Source of the DNA: Gluconacetobacter liquefaciens | GTDB lineage: Bacteria; Pseudomonadota; Alphaproteobacteria; Acetobacterales; Acetobacteraceae | Length of the DNA: 64,000 bases | Direction: 5' to 3' | Assembly (NCBI RefSeq): GCF_003350405.1 | Contig: NZ_QQAW01000003.1 | Coordinates: 62,001 to 126,000 of the forward strand | Part shown: positions 38,086 through 47,620 of the stretch, one piece after another | How the letters are laid out: every line of letters starts with the position of its first letter | Position numbering within the stretch: position 1 is the stretch's first letter | Translations under genes and position numbers: made by a program | Notes under the pieces: generated by a model | The model's input: only the letters and a program-made list of their open reading frames with translations | Databases searched by the model: none | Told to the model about the DNA's origin: nothing

Positions 38086-40734
38086 CTATCCGTGGTCCAG
38101 ATGTCGCGATTCTTCAAGCATCAGTTTCTTGAGCGCATAGACCATGTCCAGCGCGCCGCGCGGCGTCAAGGCGTCCGGATCGAGCTGTTCGAGCATCTGG
38201 CGCACCGCTTCGGGCACGCCGGGCTCGGCCGGATCGGCCGGCTCCGGGGTTGCGGGGGCGTCGGTGGACGCGAAGAGCGGCAGGGGGCGGGCGCCGACCG
38301 CGCGTTCCTTCTCCAGGCCGGTCAGAAGCCTTGCCGCGCGGCGGACGACGGGCTCCGGCACCCCTGCCAGCCGGGCCACATGCACGCCCCAGCTTCGGCG
38401 TGCCGAGCCCGGAACGACCTCGTGCTGGAACACCACCTGGCCCTTCCATTCGCGCACGCTCATGGTGTGGGGGGAGAGGCGGGGGAGGCTTTCGGCCAGT
38501 TCGGCCAGTTCATGAAAGTGCGTTGCGAAAATCGAGCGGCACCGCAACGTGGAATGCATGGCTTCCAGCACCGCCCAGGCGATGGCCAGACCGTCCAGCG
38601 TGGATGTGCCACGGCCGATTTCGTCGACCACCACCAGCGAGCGCGGGCCGGCCAGATTGAGGATCGCCGCCGTCTCGGTCATTTCGACCATGAAGGTCGA
38701 GCGGCCGCGTGCGAGATCGTCCGACGCGCCGACGCGGGAGAACAGGCGGTCGACGATGCCGATCCGCGCTGCCTTGGCCGGGACCGGCAACCCGGCCTGC
38801 GCCAGGATCACGGCCAGGGCGTTCTGGCGCAGGAAGGTCGATTTGCCGGCCATGTTGGGGCCGGTGAGCAGCATGACGCGCTGGGCGGGGTCGAGCACGC
38901 AGTCGTTGGGCGTGAAACGCTCGCTGCGGGGCAATGCGGCCTCGACCACCGGGTGGCGGCAGGCGGTGAGGGTGAAGGCGGCGTCGTCGGTGACTTCGGG
39001 GCGGCACCACAGGCCGCCGGCTGCCAGATCGGCGCAGGATTGCAGCACGTCCAGTACCGCCAGCGCGTGGGCGATGGCCGGGACCGCCGGTTCGGCCAGG
39101 ATGTCGCGCACCAGGGCGGTGAAGATGCCGCGTTCGCGGGTGCTCGCGCGGTCGCCGGCTTCGGCGATGCGGCGGTCGAGGCTGATGAGTTCGTCGGTCG
39201 AGAAGCGGGCGGCGCTGGCGGTGCCCTGGCGCAGGATCAGGTCCGTGCGGTCGCGCACGCGGGCGGCGGCGGCGCTGGGGATTTCGATGACGTAGCCGAG
39301 TTGCGCGTGGTGGCGGATCTTGAGGCTGGCGATGCCGAACTGCTGCGCGTAGTCGTTCTGCAAACCCGCGATGATGCGGCGGCTGTCGTCGCGCAGGCCG
39401 CGCTCGGCGTCCAACTCGGGGTCGAAGCCGGGGGCGATGACGCCGCCATCCTCGACCCGGGCGGGCAGGGATTCGGCCAGGGCGCGTTTCAGCAGGTCTT
39501 CCAGCGCGGTGGCGCCACCCAGATGGCCCATGGCCTCGGCGATGGGGGCGGGTGGGGCCGCGCCGCCGTCGGCTAGGGCGGCTGCGATGTGCCGGGCGAT
39601 GGAGAGGCCGTCGCGCACGGCAGCCGCGTCGCGCGGCAGGCCCCTCCCCAGGGAGAGGCGGGCCAGGGCGCGGGCGATGTCGGGCGTGCCGCGCAGGCCC
39701 TGGCGCAGGGCGGTGCGTACGCCGCCTTCCTCGATCAGCCATGACCATCCGTCCTGGCGGGCGGCGATCGGTGCGCACTGTGTGAGGGGGGCGGCGATCC
39801 ATTCCGCCAGCAGGCGGCTGCGCGGGGCGGTGACGGTGCGGCTGACGCTGGCCAGCAGCGTGTGTTCGGTGGTGCCGTCGCGGGTGCGCAGCAGGTCCAG
39901 GCTGGTACGGGTGGCCGGGTCCAGCCCCAGGATGCCGCCATTTTCATGGGCGTGGGGGTGGGCCAGGCGCGGCATCTGGCCGGCCTGACTGCGCCGGACA
40001 TAATCGAGTGCCATGGCGGCGGCGACGGCTTCCTCGTCCGAGAACGTGCCGAAGGCGTCGAGGCTGGCGACCTCGAAGGTTTCGGCCACGCGGCGGCGGG
40101 CGGTGGCCGCCGCCGGGGGCGTGGCTTCCGGCGCGCGTCTTGCGTCGAAATCGCCCAGGTCGATGCCGCCGGCGGCGAGGATCTCGGCCGGGTCCAGGCG
40201 GCCCAGCAGGTCCATCAGCCCGTCGGGCGAGAGGGACGCGGTTTCGAACGCGCCGGTCGAGATGTCGATCCACGCGACGCCCCAGCCGCGGCTGGCGCGG
40301 CCCGCGGCAGCCGCCACGGCCACCAGCAGGTTCTGACGCCCGGCTTCCAGAAGCTCGTCCTCGGTCAGGGTACCGGGTGTGACCAGTCGCACCACGGCGC
40401 GGGCCAATGGACCCTTGGCGACGCCCTTGCCGGGCTTGCGTGGCGGTTCGGTCTGCTCGGCCACCGCGACGCGGAAGCCCCTTCGGATCAGCCGTGCCAG
40501 GTAGGCCGAGGCCGCAGCGACCGGCACGCCGCACATCGGGATCGGCATGTCGCCATGCGTGCCGCGCGTGGTCAGCGAGATGTCCAGCGCGCCCGATGCC
40601 GCTTCGGCATCGGAGAAGAACATTTCGTAGAAATCGCCCATGCGGAAGAACAGCAGGGCTTCGGGATGTTCGGCTTTCAGGGAAAACCATTGCGCCATGG
40701 CCGGGGTGGCGCCGTCCGGGGAAGGGAGCGTCAT
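38086..40734 (-). CDS. mutS: DNA mismatch repair protein MutS
   Basis: Recognises mismatches and recruits MutL. The mismatch-inserting motif FFRMGDFYEMF lies near residue 30. The ATPase part has LLTGPNMAGKSTFLRQNALA at about residue 628, VVDEIGRGTSTLDGLAIAWA for Walker B and the signature loop, and FATHFHELAEL. It has 882 residues and is complete. Start ATG 40734. It is the middle gene of the murJ-mutS-glnD run. Confidence 0.97.
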   Translation of the reverse strand: MTLPSPDGATPAMAQWFSLKAEHPEALLFFRMGDFYEMFFSDAEAASGALDISLTTRGTHGDMPIPMCGVPVAAASAYLARLIRRGFRVAVAEQTEPPRKPGKGVAKGPLARAVVRLVTPGTLTEDELLEAGRQNLLVAVAAAAGRASRGWGVAWIDISTGAFETASLSPDGLMDLLGRLDPAEILAAGGIDLGDFDARRAPEATPPAAATARRRVAETFEVASLDAFGTFSDEEAVAAAMALDYVRRSQAGQMPRLAHPHAHENGGILGLDPATRTSLDLLRTRDGTTEHTLLASVSRTVTAPRSRLLAEWIAAPLTQCAPIAARQDGWSWLIEEGGVRTALRQGLRGTPDIARALARLSLGRGLPRDAAAVRDGLSIARHIAAALADGGAAPPAPIAEAMGHLGGATALEDLLKRALAESLPARVEDGGVIAPGFDPELDAERGLRDDSRRIIAGLQNDYAQQFGIASLKIRHHAQLGYVIEIPSAAAARVRDRTDLILRQGTASAARFSTDELISLDRRIAEAGDRASTRERGIFTALVRDILAEPAVPAIAHALAVLDVLQSCADLAAGGLWCRPEVTDDAAFTLTACRHPVVEAALPRSERFTPNDCVLDPAQRVMLLTGPNMAGKSTFLRQNALAVILAQAGLPVPAKAARIGIVDRLFSRVGASDDLARGRSTFMVEMTETAAILNLAGPRSLVVVDEIGRGTSTLDGLAIAWAVLEAMHSTLRCRSIFATHFHELAELAESLPRLSPHTMSVREWKGQVVFQHEVVPGSARRSWGVHVARLAGVPEPVVRRAARLLTGLEKERAVGARPLPLFASTDAPATPEPADPAEPGVPEAVRQMLEQLDPDALTPRGALDMVYALKKLMLEESRHLDHG

Positions 40735-40822
40735 GCGGGCCTGTGTACAGGCCCGGGTGCGGTTGTGCCAGCCGGGAAATGCGCGGCGGAGGGTCGTGAG
40801 AGGGGGCGTTTCGGGAGTTGCC

Positions 40823-42391
40823 TCATGCCGTGCGTCCGCGCCGTCGGGCCAGACGGCCGCGCAGCATGGCGATTGCGGCGCGCAGTTCCATCACGCCCAG
40901 CACCTGCAGCCCGATGCCGTAGGCCAGCATGCCGGCCGCCACCAGGACCATGAGCGCCACGATCCGCAAGGGGCCGTGATGGACGGCCAGGGGGCCGAGG
41001 GCCGTCAGGTTCAGCATTACCAGCATGGCCGCCATGCCGAGTGCCGCGAGCAGCATCCGGACGACGCGCGAGATCGTGGCCGGGAAGATGCGCAGCAGCG
41101 CGCGGCGGCGCAGCAGGAAGCCGAGAATCCCGACATTGACGATGGCGGCCAGGCTGCTGGCCAGCGGCGGGCCGGCATGGAGCAGCGGGTGCATCAGCAG
41201 AAGATTGAGGGTGAAGTTCAGGGTGAGGGTGAACAGGCCGATGCGTACCGGGGTGGTCGTGTCGCCCCTGGCGAAGAAGCCGGGGGCCAGCACCTTGATC
41301 AGCACGAAGGCGGGCAGGCCGATGGCGAAGGCGCGCAGGGATTGCGCCGACAGCATGGCGTCGCGCTCGGTGAAGGCGCCGTGCTGGAAGAGGGTGGCGA
41401 TGATGGGGTGGGCCAGCACGATCATGCCCAGCGCGGCGGGCAGGGTGAGGACCATGGCGTAGTCGATCGCGCGGTTCTGTGCGGTGTGTGCGCCGTCATG
41501 GTCCTGGGCCGCGACGTGGCGGCTGAGGACCGGCAGCAGGGTGGTGCCCGCCGCCGCCCCCAGCACGCCCAGCGGCAACTGGTTGATGCGGTCGGCGAAA
41601 TAGATGAACGACACGCTGCCGGCCGGGAGGAACGAGGCGATCATGGTATCGACCAGCAGATTGATCTGGCTGATGCCGCTGCCCAGGCAGCCGATGGCCA
41701 TGCGCCGGAGCAGGATATGGACGCGGGCCGTGAGGCGGGGCGGCAGCAGCATGAGGCGGAAGCCGGCGCGCCGTACCGCCAGCAGCAGCAGGCCGAGCTG
41801 GACGACGCCCGACAGGGTGACGCCCCAGGCGGCGGCCTGCCCGACATCGCCCGTAAGTGGCGGGAGCAGGAGGATGGCCGCGATGCCCACGATGTTGAAC
41901 GAGACGTAGGCCGCCGCCGCGACGCCGAACCGGTGCAGGCCGTTGAGCACGCCTGACACCAGGGCCGCCGCGCAGATCAGCACCAGGTAGGGGAAGGTGA
42001 TGCGGCTGAGCGTGACCGCGATATGGTAGCGCTCGCCATCCATGGGGAAGCCGGCGGCGATGACGCTGACGACCTGCGGCATGAAGATTTCGCCCAGCAC
42101 CGCGATCATGACCAGCCAGGTCAGCAGCACGCTGAAGGTCTCGCTGGCGAAGCGGCGAGCCTTTTCGGTGCCGTCGGTGGTGAGGGTGGCGGAGAAGATC
42201 GGCACGAACGCCGTGTTCAGCGCGCCTTCGCCGAAAAGCTGGCGGAACATGTTCGGCAGGCGGAAGGCGATCTGGTAGGCATCCTGGACCGGGCCGGCCC
42301 CCAGGAAGGCCGCCAGTAACTGGTCACGTACCAGGCCCAGGACGCGGCTGAGCATCGTCCAGCCGCCGACGGTGAGAAAACCCTTGAGCAA
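40823..42391 (-). CDS. murJ: lipid II flippase MurJ (MviN)
   Basis: Fourteen-span MOP-superfamily flippase moving the peptidoglycan precursor lipid II to the periplasm. It begins LKGFLTVGGWTMLSRVLGLV and RDQLLAAFLGAGPVQDAYQI, then PNMFRQLFGEGALNTAFVPI, the classic MviN blocks. It has 522 residues. The start is a TTG at 42391, chosen because AGGAGGT lies 5 bases upstream and no ATG in frame preserves the first helix. It is the first gene of the murJ-mutS-glnD run; 88 bases separate it from mutS. Confidence 0.95.
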   Translation of the reverse strand: MLKGFLTVGGWTMLSRVLGLVRDQLLAAFLGAGPVQDAYQIAFRLPNMFRQLFGEGALNTAFVPIFSATLTTDGTEKARRFASETFSVLLTWLVMIAVLGEIFMPQVVSVIAAGFPMDGERYHIAVTLSRITFPYLVLICAAALVSGVLNGLHRFGVAAAAYVSFNIVGIAAILLLPPLTGDVGQAAAWGVTLSGVVQLGLLLLAVRRAGFRLMLLPPRLTARVHILLRRMAIGCLGSGISQINLLVDTMIASFLPAGSVSFIYFADRINQLPLGVLGAAAGTTLLPVLSRHVAAQDHDGAHTAQNRAIDYAMVLTLPAALGMIVLAHPIIATLFQHGAFTERDAMLSAQSLRAFAIGLPAFVLIKVLAPGFFARGDTTTPVRIGLFTLTLNFTLNLLLMHPLLHAGPPLASSLAAIVNVGILGFLLRRRALLRIFPATISRVVRMLLAALGMAAMLVMLNLTALGPLAVHHGPLRIVALMVLVAAGMLAYGIGLQVLGVMELRAAIAMLRGRLARRRGRTA

Positions 42392-42499
42392 ACGGGACCT
42401 CCTGCCTTGGCCGCGCGCAGGATGGGCGGGCGCCTCCCGCGCGCATACTGCACGACCCCGTGGTTTCGGCCCAGCGTGATTCGTGTGGCGGGAACGGGG

Positions 42500-42985
42500 T
42501 TAGTGATCGAGAATCGCGCGTTCGACGGCCAGGCGCATGCGCCGCGATTCGGGGGAGGTGAGGCTGACGAACCAGTTGGCCAGCGTGCCGTCGCGGCCGA
42601 TCAGGTATTTGTAGAAATTCCAGCGCGGGCGGGCCAGCACGCCGCCTTCCTGCCCCAGCCAGCGGAACAGGGGAATCGTCTCGGGGCCACGGACATGGCT
42701 GCGCGTGGCCATGGGAAAGGTCACGCTGTAATTGCGGGCGCAGAAGGTGGCGATCTGCTGGGATGAGCCCGGTTCCTGATTGCCGAAATCGTTGGACGGC
42801 ACGCCAATGACCGTCAGGCCGCTGCCGCGATAGAACGACCACAATGCCTGCAACCCCTCGAACTGGGGGGTAAAGCCGCATTGCGAGGCCGTATTCACGA
42901 TCAGCACCGGTTTGCCGCGCAGGGCGCCGAGGTCGATCGTGCCGCCTTCCAGGGCCGGGAGGGTAAAGTCGTACGCGGTCGTCAT
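42500..42985 (-). CDS. glutathione peroxidase
   Basis: Thioredoxin-fold peroxidase of 161 residues. The peroxidatic Cys is in NTASQCGFTPQFEGL, the conserved Gln/Asn/Trp stretches follow as GVPSNDFGNQEP and ARPRWNFYKYLIG. It carries Cys rather than selenocysteine. No signal peptide, so cytoplasmic. ATG 42985. It may use glutathione or, as in many bacterial members, thioredoxin. It is divergent from the nucleoside transporter, with the shared upstream region 42986-43154. Confidence 0.94.
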   Translation of the reverse strand: MTTAYDFTLPALEGGTIDLGALRGKPVLIVNTASQCGFTPQFEGLQALWSFYRGSGLTVIGVPSNDFGNQEPGSSQQIATFCARNYSVTFPMATRSHVRGPETIPLFRWLGQEGGVLARPRWNFYKYLIGRDGTLANWFVSLTSPESRRMRLAVERAILDH

Positions 42986-43154
42986 GGAGCCGATTCGATC
43001 TGTTGTCGCCTGTAAGGGAATGGAAGCCTAGAGCAGTTTCCGTTGCCGCACGAGTGGGCAGGGGCGGCGCCATCCGCCACTCTGGACAGCACATCGCGCA
43101 GGGCACAATGTCGTTACGGTGCAAGTCATTGCGGTTTTGGATTGGTAGGGTGGA

Positions 43155-44396
43155 ATGGCGGTCCTGCATGGAATTCTGGGGCTGGCCTGCCTGATTGCGC
43201 TGGCGGTGGCGTGTTCGGCGGATCGGCGGGGCATTCGTCCCCGGATCGTCCTGGCCGCCGTGGCGATGCAGGTGGCGCTGGGCGGGCTGATCCTGTTCGT
43301 GCCGCCGGGGCGGGCGGCGCTGCATGTGATTTCGGGCGCCGTCGATACCGTGCTGGGCTATGGCGCGCAGGGCAGCGCCTTCCTGTTCGGCCCGTTGGTC
43401 GGGCCGCGCATGGATACGCTGTTTCCCGGTGGCGGGTTTATCTTCGCGCTGCGGATATTGCCGCAGATCGCCTATATCTCGGCGCTGATCGCGATCCTGT
43501 ATTATTACCGCATCATGCAGCGGCTGGCGCGGCTGCTGGGTGGGCTGCTGCGGCGGGCGCTGGGTACGTCGATGATCGAATCCTTCTCCGCCGTCACGAC
43601 GATCTTTCTTGGGCAGAGCGAGATGCCGGTGGCGCTGCGGCCGTATGTGCCGCTGCTGACGCGCGAGGAACTGTTTGCCGTCATGTGCAGTGGGACGGCC
43701 TCGGTCGCGGGCTCGGTGCTGGTGGGGTATGCGGGGCTGGGCGTGCCTATGGATTATCTGCTGGCGGCGTCGGTGATGGCGATTCCGGGTGGGCTGCTGT
43801 TTGCAAAAATATTGATGCCGTCACGCACGCCGACGCGGGTTTCGGGCCTCGACCTGGAATTCGGGCATGAGCATCCGGTCAATGTCTTCGAGGCTATCGC
43901 GATCGGCACCGCCAGCGGTGTCGGCGTGGCGGTGGCGGTGGGGGGAATGCTGATTGCCTTTATCGGGCTGATTGCGCTGGCCAATGGGCTGATCCATGGG
44001 CTGGGCGGCTGGTTCGGCGTGGGCAATCTGTCGCTGGAGACGATTTTCGGCGTGATCTTTGCCCCTCTGGCGTGGCTGATCGGGGTGCCGTGGCATGAGA
44101 GCGGGGTGGTTGGCGCGATCATGGGGCAGAAGCTCGTGTTCAATGAATTCGTGGCCTATGTCGCGCTTGGGCCGCATTTTCACGATGCGACGCTTGATCC
44201 GCGCGCGCTGGCCATTGCGTCTTTCGCGTTGTGCGGGTTTGCCAACCTGTCGTCGGTCGGCATCCTGATCGCCGGGTTCGGCAGTATCGCCCCCGAACGG
44301 CGGGGGGAAGTGGCCAGCATGGGGCTGCGGGCTGTGTTTGCCGGGTCGCTGTCGAATTTCGCCAGTGCCACGATTGCCGGCATGTTCGTCGGCTAG
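43155..44396 (+). CDS. concentrative nucleoside transporter (NupC/CNT family)
   Basis: 413 residues. CNT-family blocks are GPLVGPRMDTLFPGGGFIFA, the re-entrant FLGQSEMPVALRPYV, CSGTASVAGSVLVGYAGLG, GQKLVFNEFVAYVALG and FALCGFANLSSVGILIAGFG. These match H+- or Na+-coupled nucleoside symporters. The ATG at 43155 has only a weak site (TAGGG). Purine or pyrimidine preference cannot be told. It stands alone, divergent from glutathione peroxidase. Confidence 0.92.
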   Translation: MAVLHGILGLACLIALAVACSADRRGIRPRIVLAAVAMQVALGGLILFVPPGRAALHVISGAVDTVLGYGAQGSAFLFGPLVGPRMDTLFPGGGFIFALRILPQIAYISALIAILYYYRIMQRLARLLGGLLRRALGTSMIESFSAVTTIFLGQSEMPVALRPYVPLLTREELFAVMCSGTASVAGSVLVGYAGLGVPMDYLLAASVMAIPGGLLFAKILMPSRTPTRVSGLDLEFGHEHPVNVFEAIAIGTASGVGVAVAVGGMLIAFIGLIALANGLIHGLGGWFGVGNLSLETIFGVIFAPLAWLIGVPWHESGVVGAIMGQKLVFNEFVAYVALGPHFHDATLDPRALAIASFALCGFANLSSVGILIAGFGSIAPERRGEVASMGLRAVFAGSLSNFASATIAGMFVG

Positions 44397-44557
44397 CCCG
44401 ATATGTGGCGGTACGGACGCGACGGATTGTTGTCGGGATTGTTGGAAACGATACTGGAAGTCCGTGCTCTGAGGGCATGATGAATGTGGCGGCTTTCCAT
44501 CCGTGATGATCGTGCGATATGGTTGTTACTTGATGGTAACTTTCTGGGGCGCGTCCA

Positions 44558-46009
44558 TTGGTTCTCCGCAATCTGTTCCGGCCTGACCGTGGCGGCGGGT
44601 TTGTTCGACTGAAAAAGAGCGCGTGTGCGTGTGTCGGCGTGGCGCTGGCCCTGGGGGCGGTGGAGCCTGCCGGGGCCGCGCCGGCTGGTGATCGCCATGC
44701 TGTGGAGGCGTCGCTGGCACTGGCGGAAAAGGCGATTGCGTTGCGCTCGGTCGCCGGGCAGGGGAACCAGACGCCGCAGGTGGCGCAACTGTTTCGGGAT
44801 GCGCTGGTCGCGGGTGGGTTTTCAGCATCCGATATTACGATCACGCCTTACAGGGACACCGCTTATCTGATCGCGCGGTGGCCGGGGAGTGATCCGTCGC
44901 TTAAGCCGCTGGTGATTTCGGGGCATATGGATGTCGTCGAAGCCAAGGCCGAGGATTGGACGCATGATCCCTTTACGGCGAAAATTGAGAAGGGCTTTCT
45001 GCTGGGGCGTGGTGCCACGGACATGAAGCTGGACGATGCGATCGCGATCGAAGCGCTGGTCGGGTTGAAGCGCGCGGGATACAGGCCCCGGCGCGATATC
45101 GTCATCGAATTTTCCGGCGACGAGGAGACGACGATGGCGACGGGGGCCATCATCGCGGAGAAGCTGGCCGGTGCCGAACTGGTGCTGAATGTGGATGGGG
45201 CGAACGGAGTTATCGACGAGAAGACGGGCAAGCCCGATTATTTTGCCTGGGAGGGCGGGGAGAAGACCTATGCCGATTATCGGCTGGTCGTGACCAATCC
45301 TGGTGGTCATTCCTCCGAACCGCGTCCTTTGAATGCGATTGCCGAGATGGCGGAAGATATTCTGCGCATTCAGCATTATCGCTTCCGACCGGAAATCAAT
45401 GAGTTGAGCCGGGGGTATTTTCTGGGTGCGGCGCAGTGGGAAGCGGCACCGATCGCGGCGGCGATGCGGGCCTTCGCGGCCGAGCCGACGAATGAGGCCG
45501 CGATCGAAACCCTGTCGGCCGATCCGTCCTTCGTCGGGCGGATCGGCACCACCTGCGTGGTGACCGAAATCAATGGCGGGCACGCTCTCAACGCACTGCC
45601 GCAGCGGGTGACGGCCAATGTGAATTGCCGGATCTTCCCCGGCCATCCGCGCGCGGAGATTCTGGACGAATTGAAGCAGGCGGCGGCCGATCCCGCCATG
45701 ACGATCACGGATGTGACGGAAGGATCGGTCGAGACGCCGGCCTCGCCCATGCGGGCCGATGTCGTCGGTGCCATCGAGCATGCCGTGCATGGCGTCTATC
45801 CGCGCGTGGCCGTTTTTCCGTCATTGGGCTCGGGGGCCAGCGACAGCATGTGGTTCCGGTCGCATGGAGTGCCGAGTTACGCCGTGAGTCCGCTCTTCAT
45901 CAGGAATTCGGACTCGTTCATGCATGGGCTGAACGAGCGGACGCCCGTGGCGAGCGTGGCGCCAGCCCTTGAGATCATGGCGGCGATGGTGACTGAGCTT
46001 TCGCATTAG
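44558..46009 (+). CDS. exported M20 family metallopeptidase
   Basis: About 483 residues. A signal-like N-terminus (ACVGVALALGAVEPAGAAPA) is followed by M20 metal-ligand motifs: VISGHMDVVEA (His, Asp), GRGATDMKLDD (bridging Asp), EFSGDEETTMATG (general base Glu and ligand), and the C-terminal SDSFMHGLNE (His). The dimerisation domain includes VTNPGGHSSEPRPLNAI. Probably a periplasmic peptidase or amidohydrolase. Only TTG 44558 follows the last in-frame stop; a CTG start at 44609 is conceivable, so the precise start is uncertain. Its TAG stop lies inside a repeated palindrome. Confidence 0.88.
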   Translation: MVLRNLFRPDRGGGFVRLKKSACACVGVALALGAVEPAGAAPAGDRHAVEASLALAEKAIALRSVAGQGNQTPQVAQLFRDALVAGGFSASDITITPYRDTAYLIARWPGSDPSLKPLVISGHMDVVEAKAEDWTHDPFTAKIEKGFLLGRGATDMKLDDAIAIEALVGLKRAGYRPRRDIVIEFSGDEETTMATGAIIAEKLAGAELVLNVDGANGVIDEKTGKPDYFAWEGGEKTYADYRLVVTNPGGHSSEPRPLNAIAEMAEDILRIQHYRFRPEINELSRGYFLGAAQWEAAPIAAAMRAFAAEPTNEAAIETLSADPSFVGRIGTTCVVTEINGGHALNALPQRVTANVNCRIFPGHPRAEILDELKQAAADPAMTITDVTEGSVETPASPMRADVVGAIEHAVHGVYPRVAVFPSLGSGASDSMWFRSHGVPSYAVSPLFIRNSDSFMHGLNERTPVASVAPALEIMAAMVTELSH

Positions 46010-46063
46010 AGCAGATCCTGTTTGAAGGCGTGCATTCAAACAGGTGGAGATGTTCTGGGTGCG
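46007..46063. repeat. REP-like palindrome, copy A
   Basis: Begins with the TAG stop of the M20 peptidase. The hairpin CCTGTTTGAAGGC / GCATTCAAACAGG spans 46017-46044, and outer arms AGAGC and GTTCT can pair through one G-T. It agrees with the element at 52445-52500 over about 54 bases with only a few differences. It probably acts as a transcript end or stabiliser as well as a dispersed repeat. Confidence 0.75.
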
Positions 46064-46088
46064 GCCAGCCGGGTGGGAGTGTGACGGG

Positions 46089-46820
46089 ATGAAAAGGCTT
46101 TTCCTGACTGCCGCCTGTCTTGTGCTGACGGCCGCAGCCCCGCCGCCGATGCAGGGGGAGCGGCTGGAAGCAGGTGCGACGTATTTTATCCTGAAGATAA
46201 ACGGTCATGAAAACGGCCGTCTCTGGCGCGTTCTTCGGAAGACGGAACTGAACGGTCGGCGGGTCTGGGATATCGTGCTTCATCTGAAAGGGGTCGGCTG
46301 CGAGGCGCGCGAGCACTATGTGGTGGATCGCACCAGCCTGCTGCCGATCATGATGGATAGTACGCGCGGACGTGACCGGCGCGACAGGAATTGGGAGCGT
46401 ATCCGCCTGCGCTATGATGCCCGGCGAATATGGGGGACTCGGGAAAGTTCCGCCGGTAGCAAGACGATTTCCGTCGCGCTGAACGGACCGACCTGGGAGG
46501 GCCATCTTTTGGGGGTGACGCTCGCGGCCCTGCCACTGGCCGAAGGCGGCCGTTACACGTTGCCGACATGGCATTATGATGGGGGAGAAAAACAAATCAC
46601 CGCAGAGGTGGTCGGGGATATCGTGGCCCCGTACGATGGCAGACCGGCCTGGGTGGTGGAGGCCGGCGATGGTTCGTCGGACAGGGTCCGTTATGAAATC
46701 GCCCGATCTCCGCGTGCTGAAATGGGATACAGAGTGGATCTCCACGCGCCGGGATGTGTGAAGATATGGGAAACGAGCGAGCCGGTTCTGCATGTCTCCC
46801 AGCTTGAGGCGAGGCGTTGA
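46089..46820 (+). CDS. exported protein of unknown function
   Basis: 243 residues with a short signal peptide (RLFLTAACLVLTAAAPPP). The mature part is beta-rich with YFILKINGHENGRLWRVLRK and HLKGVGCEAREHYVVDRTSL, similar in style to DUF3108-type periplasmic proteins, though that is a weak resemblance. The ATG at 46089 leaves the signal peptide at the N-terminus; a GGGAG lies upstream. The stop overlaps the start of the next gene by one base, so both are translated together. Confidence 0.7.
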   Translation: MKRLFLTAACLVLTAAAPPPMQGERLEAGATYFILKINGHENGRLWRVLRKTELNGRRVWDIVLHLKGVGCEAREHYVVDRTSLLPIMMDSTRGRDRRDRNWERIRLRYDARRIWGTRESSAGSKTISVALNGPTWEGHLLGVTLAALPLAEGGRYTLPTWHYDGGEKQITAEVVGDIVAPYDGRPAWVVEAGDGSSDRVRYEIARSPRAEMGYRVDLHAPGCVKIWETSEPVLHVSQLEARR

Positions 46821-47581
46821 TGCGGGGAACGGGTCTGCGCAATTGCGGCCACATGCTGGGTTTTGGGGGCGCTGTCCTGATCTCGGTTCTGTTTGCGCAT
46901 GCGTTCAATTTCTTCGCGCATGAATATGCGCATGCCTTTGTGGCGTGGGGCCTGGGGTGGAAAGGCGATCCGTTGGCCCTGCATTACGGAACGGGCGCCA
47001 TCGACAATATTCTCCTTCAGCAGCAGATCGATGAAAATGTTGATTATGCGCCGATCTTTGCGAGCGGGTGCGCCTGGCAGGCCGCGCTGATCGCTGCGGC
47101 GGGGCCTTTGCTGGCCAATGGTGGAACGGCCATGATCTGTCATCGGCTGATCATGGGTCTGATCGGGCGCGCGACACGACTGGTCGCCTTGTGGGGGCTG
47201 GTTTGGGTCGATGCGTTTTCGACCTTCAATGTCTGGAGCTATGCCCCGCTTCGGGTTCTGACCAGTCATGGCGATATGGCGCTGCTGGCCAGGGGCTTGG
47301 GGATTTCGGTCTGGGGTCTGTTTCCGTTTGCCAGCGCGTTCGCGGTCTGGCTCGTCTGGCGCTTTGCCTGCCACGCGCTGCCGGCGGCGCAGGCGCGGCT
47401 TTTTTCGGCGGACAGGCAGAAGATTTTCAGCATGACGGTTCTGGCCGTCAGCCTCGGGTTCTTTTCCATTCCCGGTTTTCTGGGTGGTTATGGGTCTTTC
47501 TGTGCCGTCTTGAGCGTGGTCAGCTTCTTTATGGTGTTGCCGGTGCTGTTGGCGGCCCAGCAGGAGCCTGCTGGTGGTTGA
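46820..47581 (+). CDS. multispan membrane protein with HEYAH motif, possible M50-like metalloprotease
   Basis: 253 residues with about six hydrophobic segments. In the first, FNFFAHEYAHAFVAWGLGWK contains HEYAH, an HExxH zinc motif at the position used by site-2-type (M50) intramembrane proteases. A second ligand could lie in VDAFSTFNVWSY, where M50 enzymes have an Asn/Asp motif, but the canonical NPxDG is not there. Function is therefore tentative. It overlaps the exported protein gene by one base (TGATG), suggesting the two proteins work together. Confidence 0.65.
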   Translation: MRGTGLRNCGHMLGFGGAVLISVLFAHAFNFFAHEYAHAFVAWGLGWKGDPLALHYGTGAIDNILLQQQIDENVDYAPIFASGCAWQAALIAAAGPLLANGGTAMICHRLIMGLIGRATRLVALWGLVWVDAFSTFNVWSYAPLRVLTSHGDMALLARGLGISVWGLFPFASAFAVWLVWRFACHALPAAQARLFSADRQKIFSMTVLAVSLGFFSIPGFLGGYGSFCAVLSVVSFFMVLPVLLAAQQEPAGG

Positions 47582-47620
47582 ATGGGCAGTTTCTACGATA
47601 AGTTGTTATTGACGAAGGGA

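Noticed and set aside
38092-39576. 494-codon open frame on the plus strand
   Set aside because: Shadow of mutS, which has every family motif on the other strand.
40640-41956. 438-codon open frame on the plus strand
   Set aside because: Shadow of murJ; Gln/Asp/His-rich repeats reflect the codon bias of the real gene.
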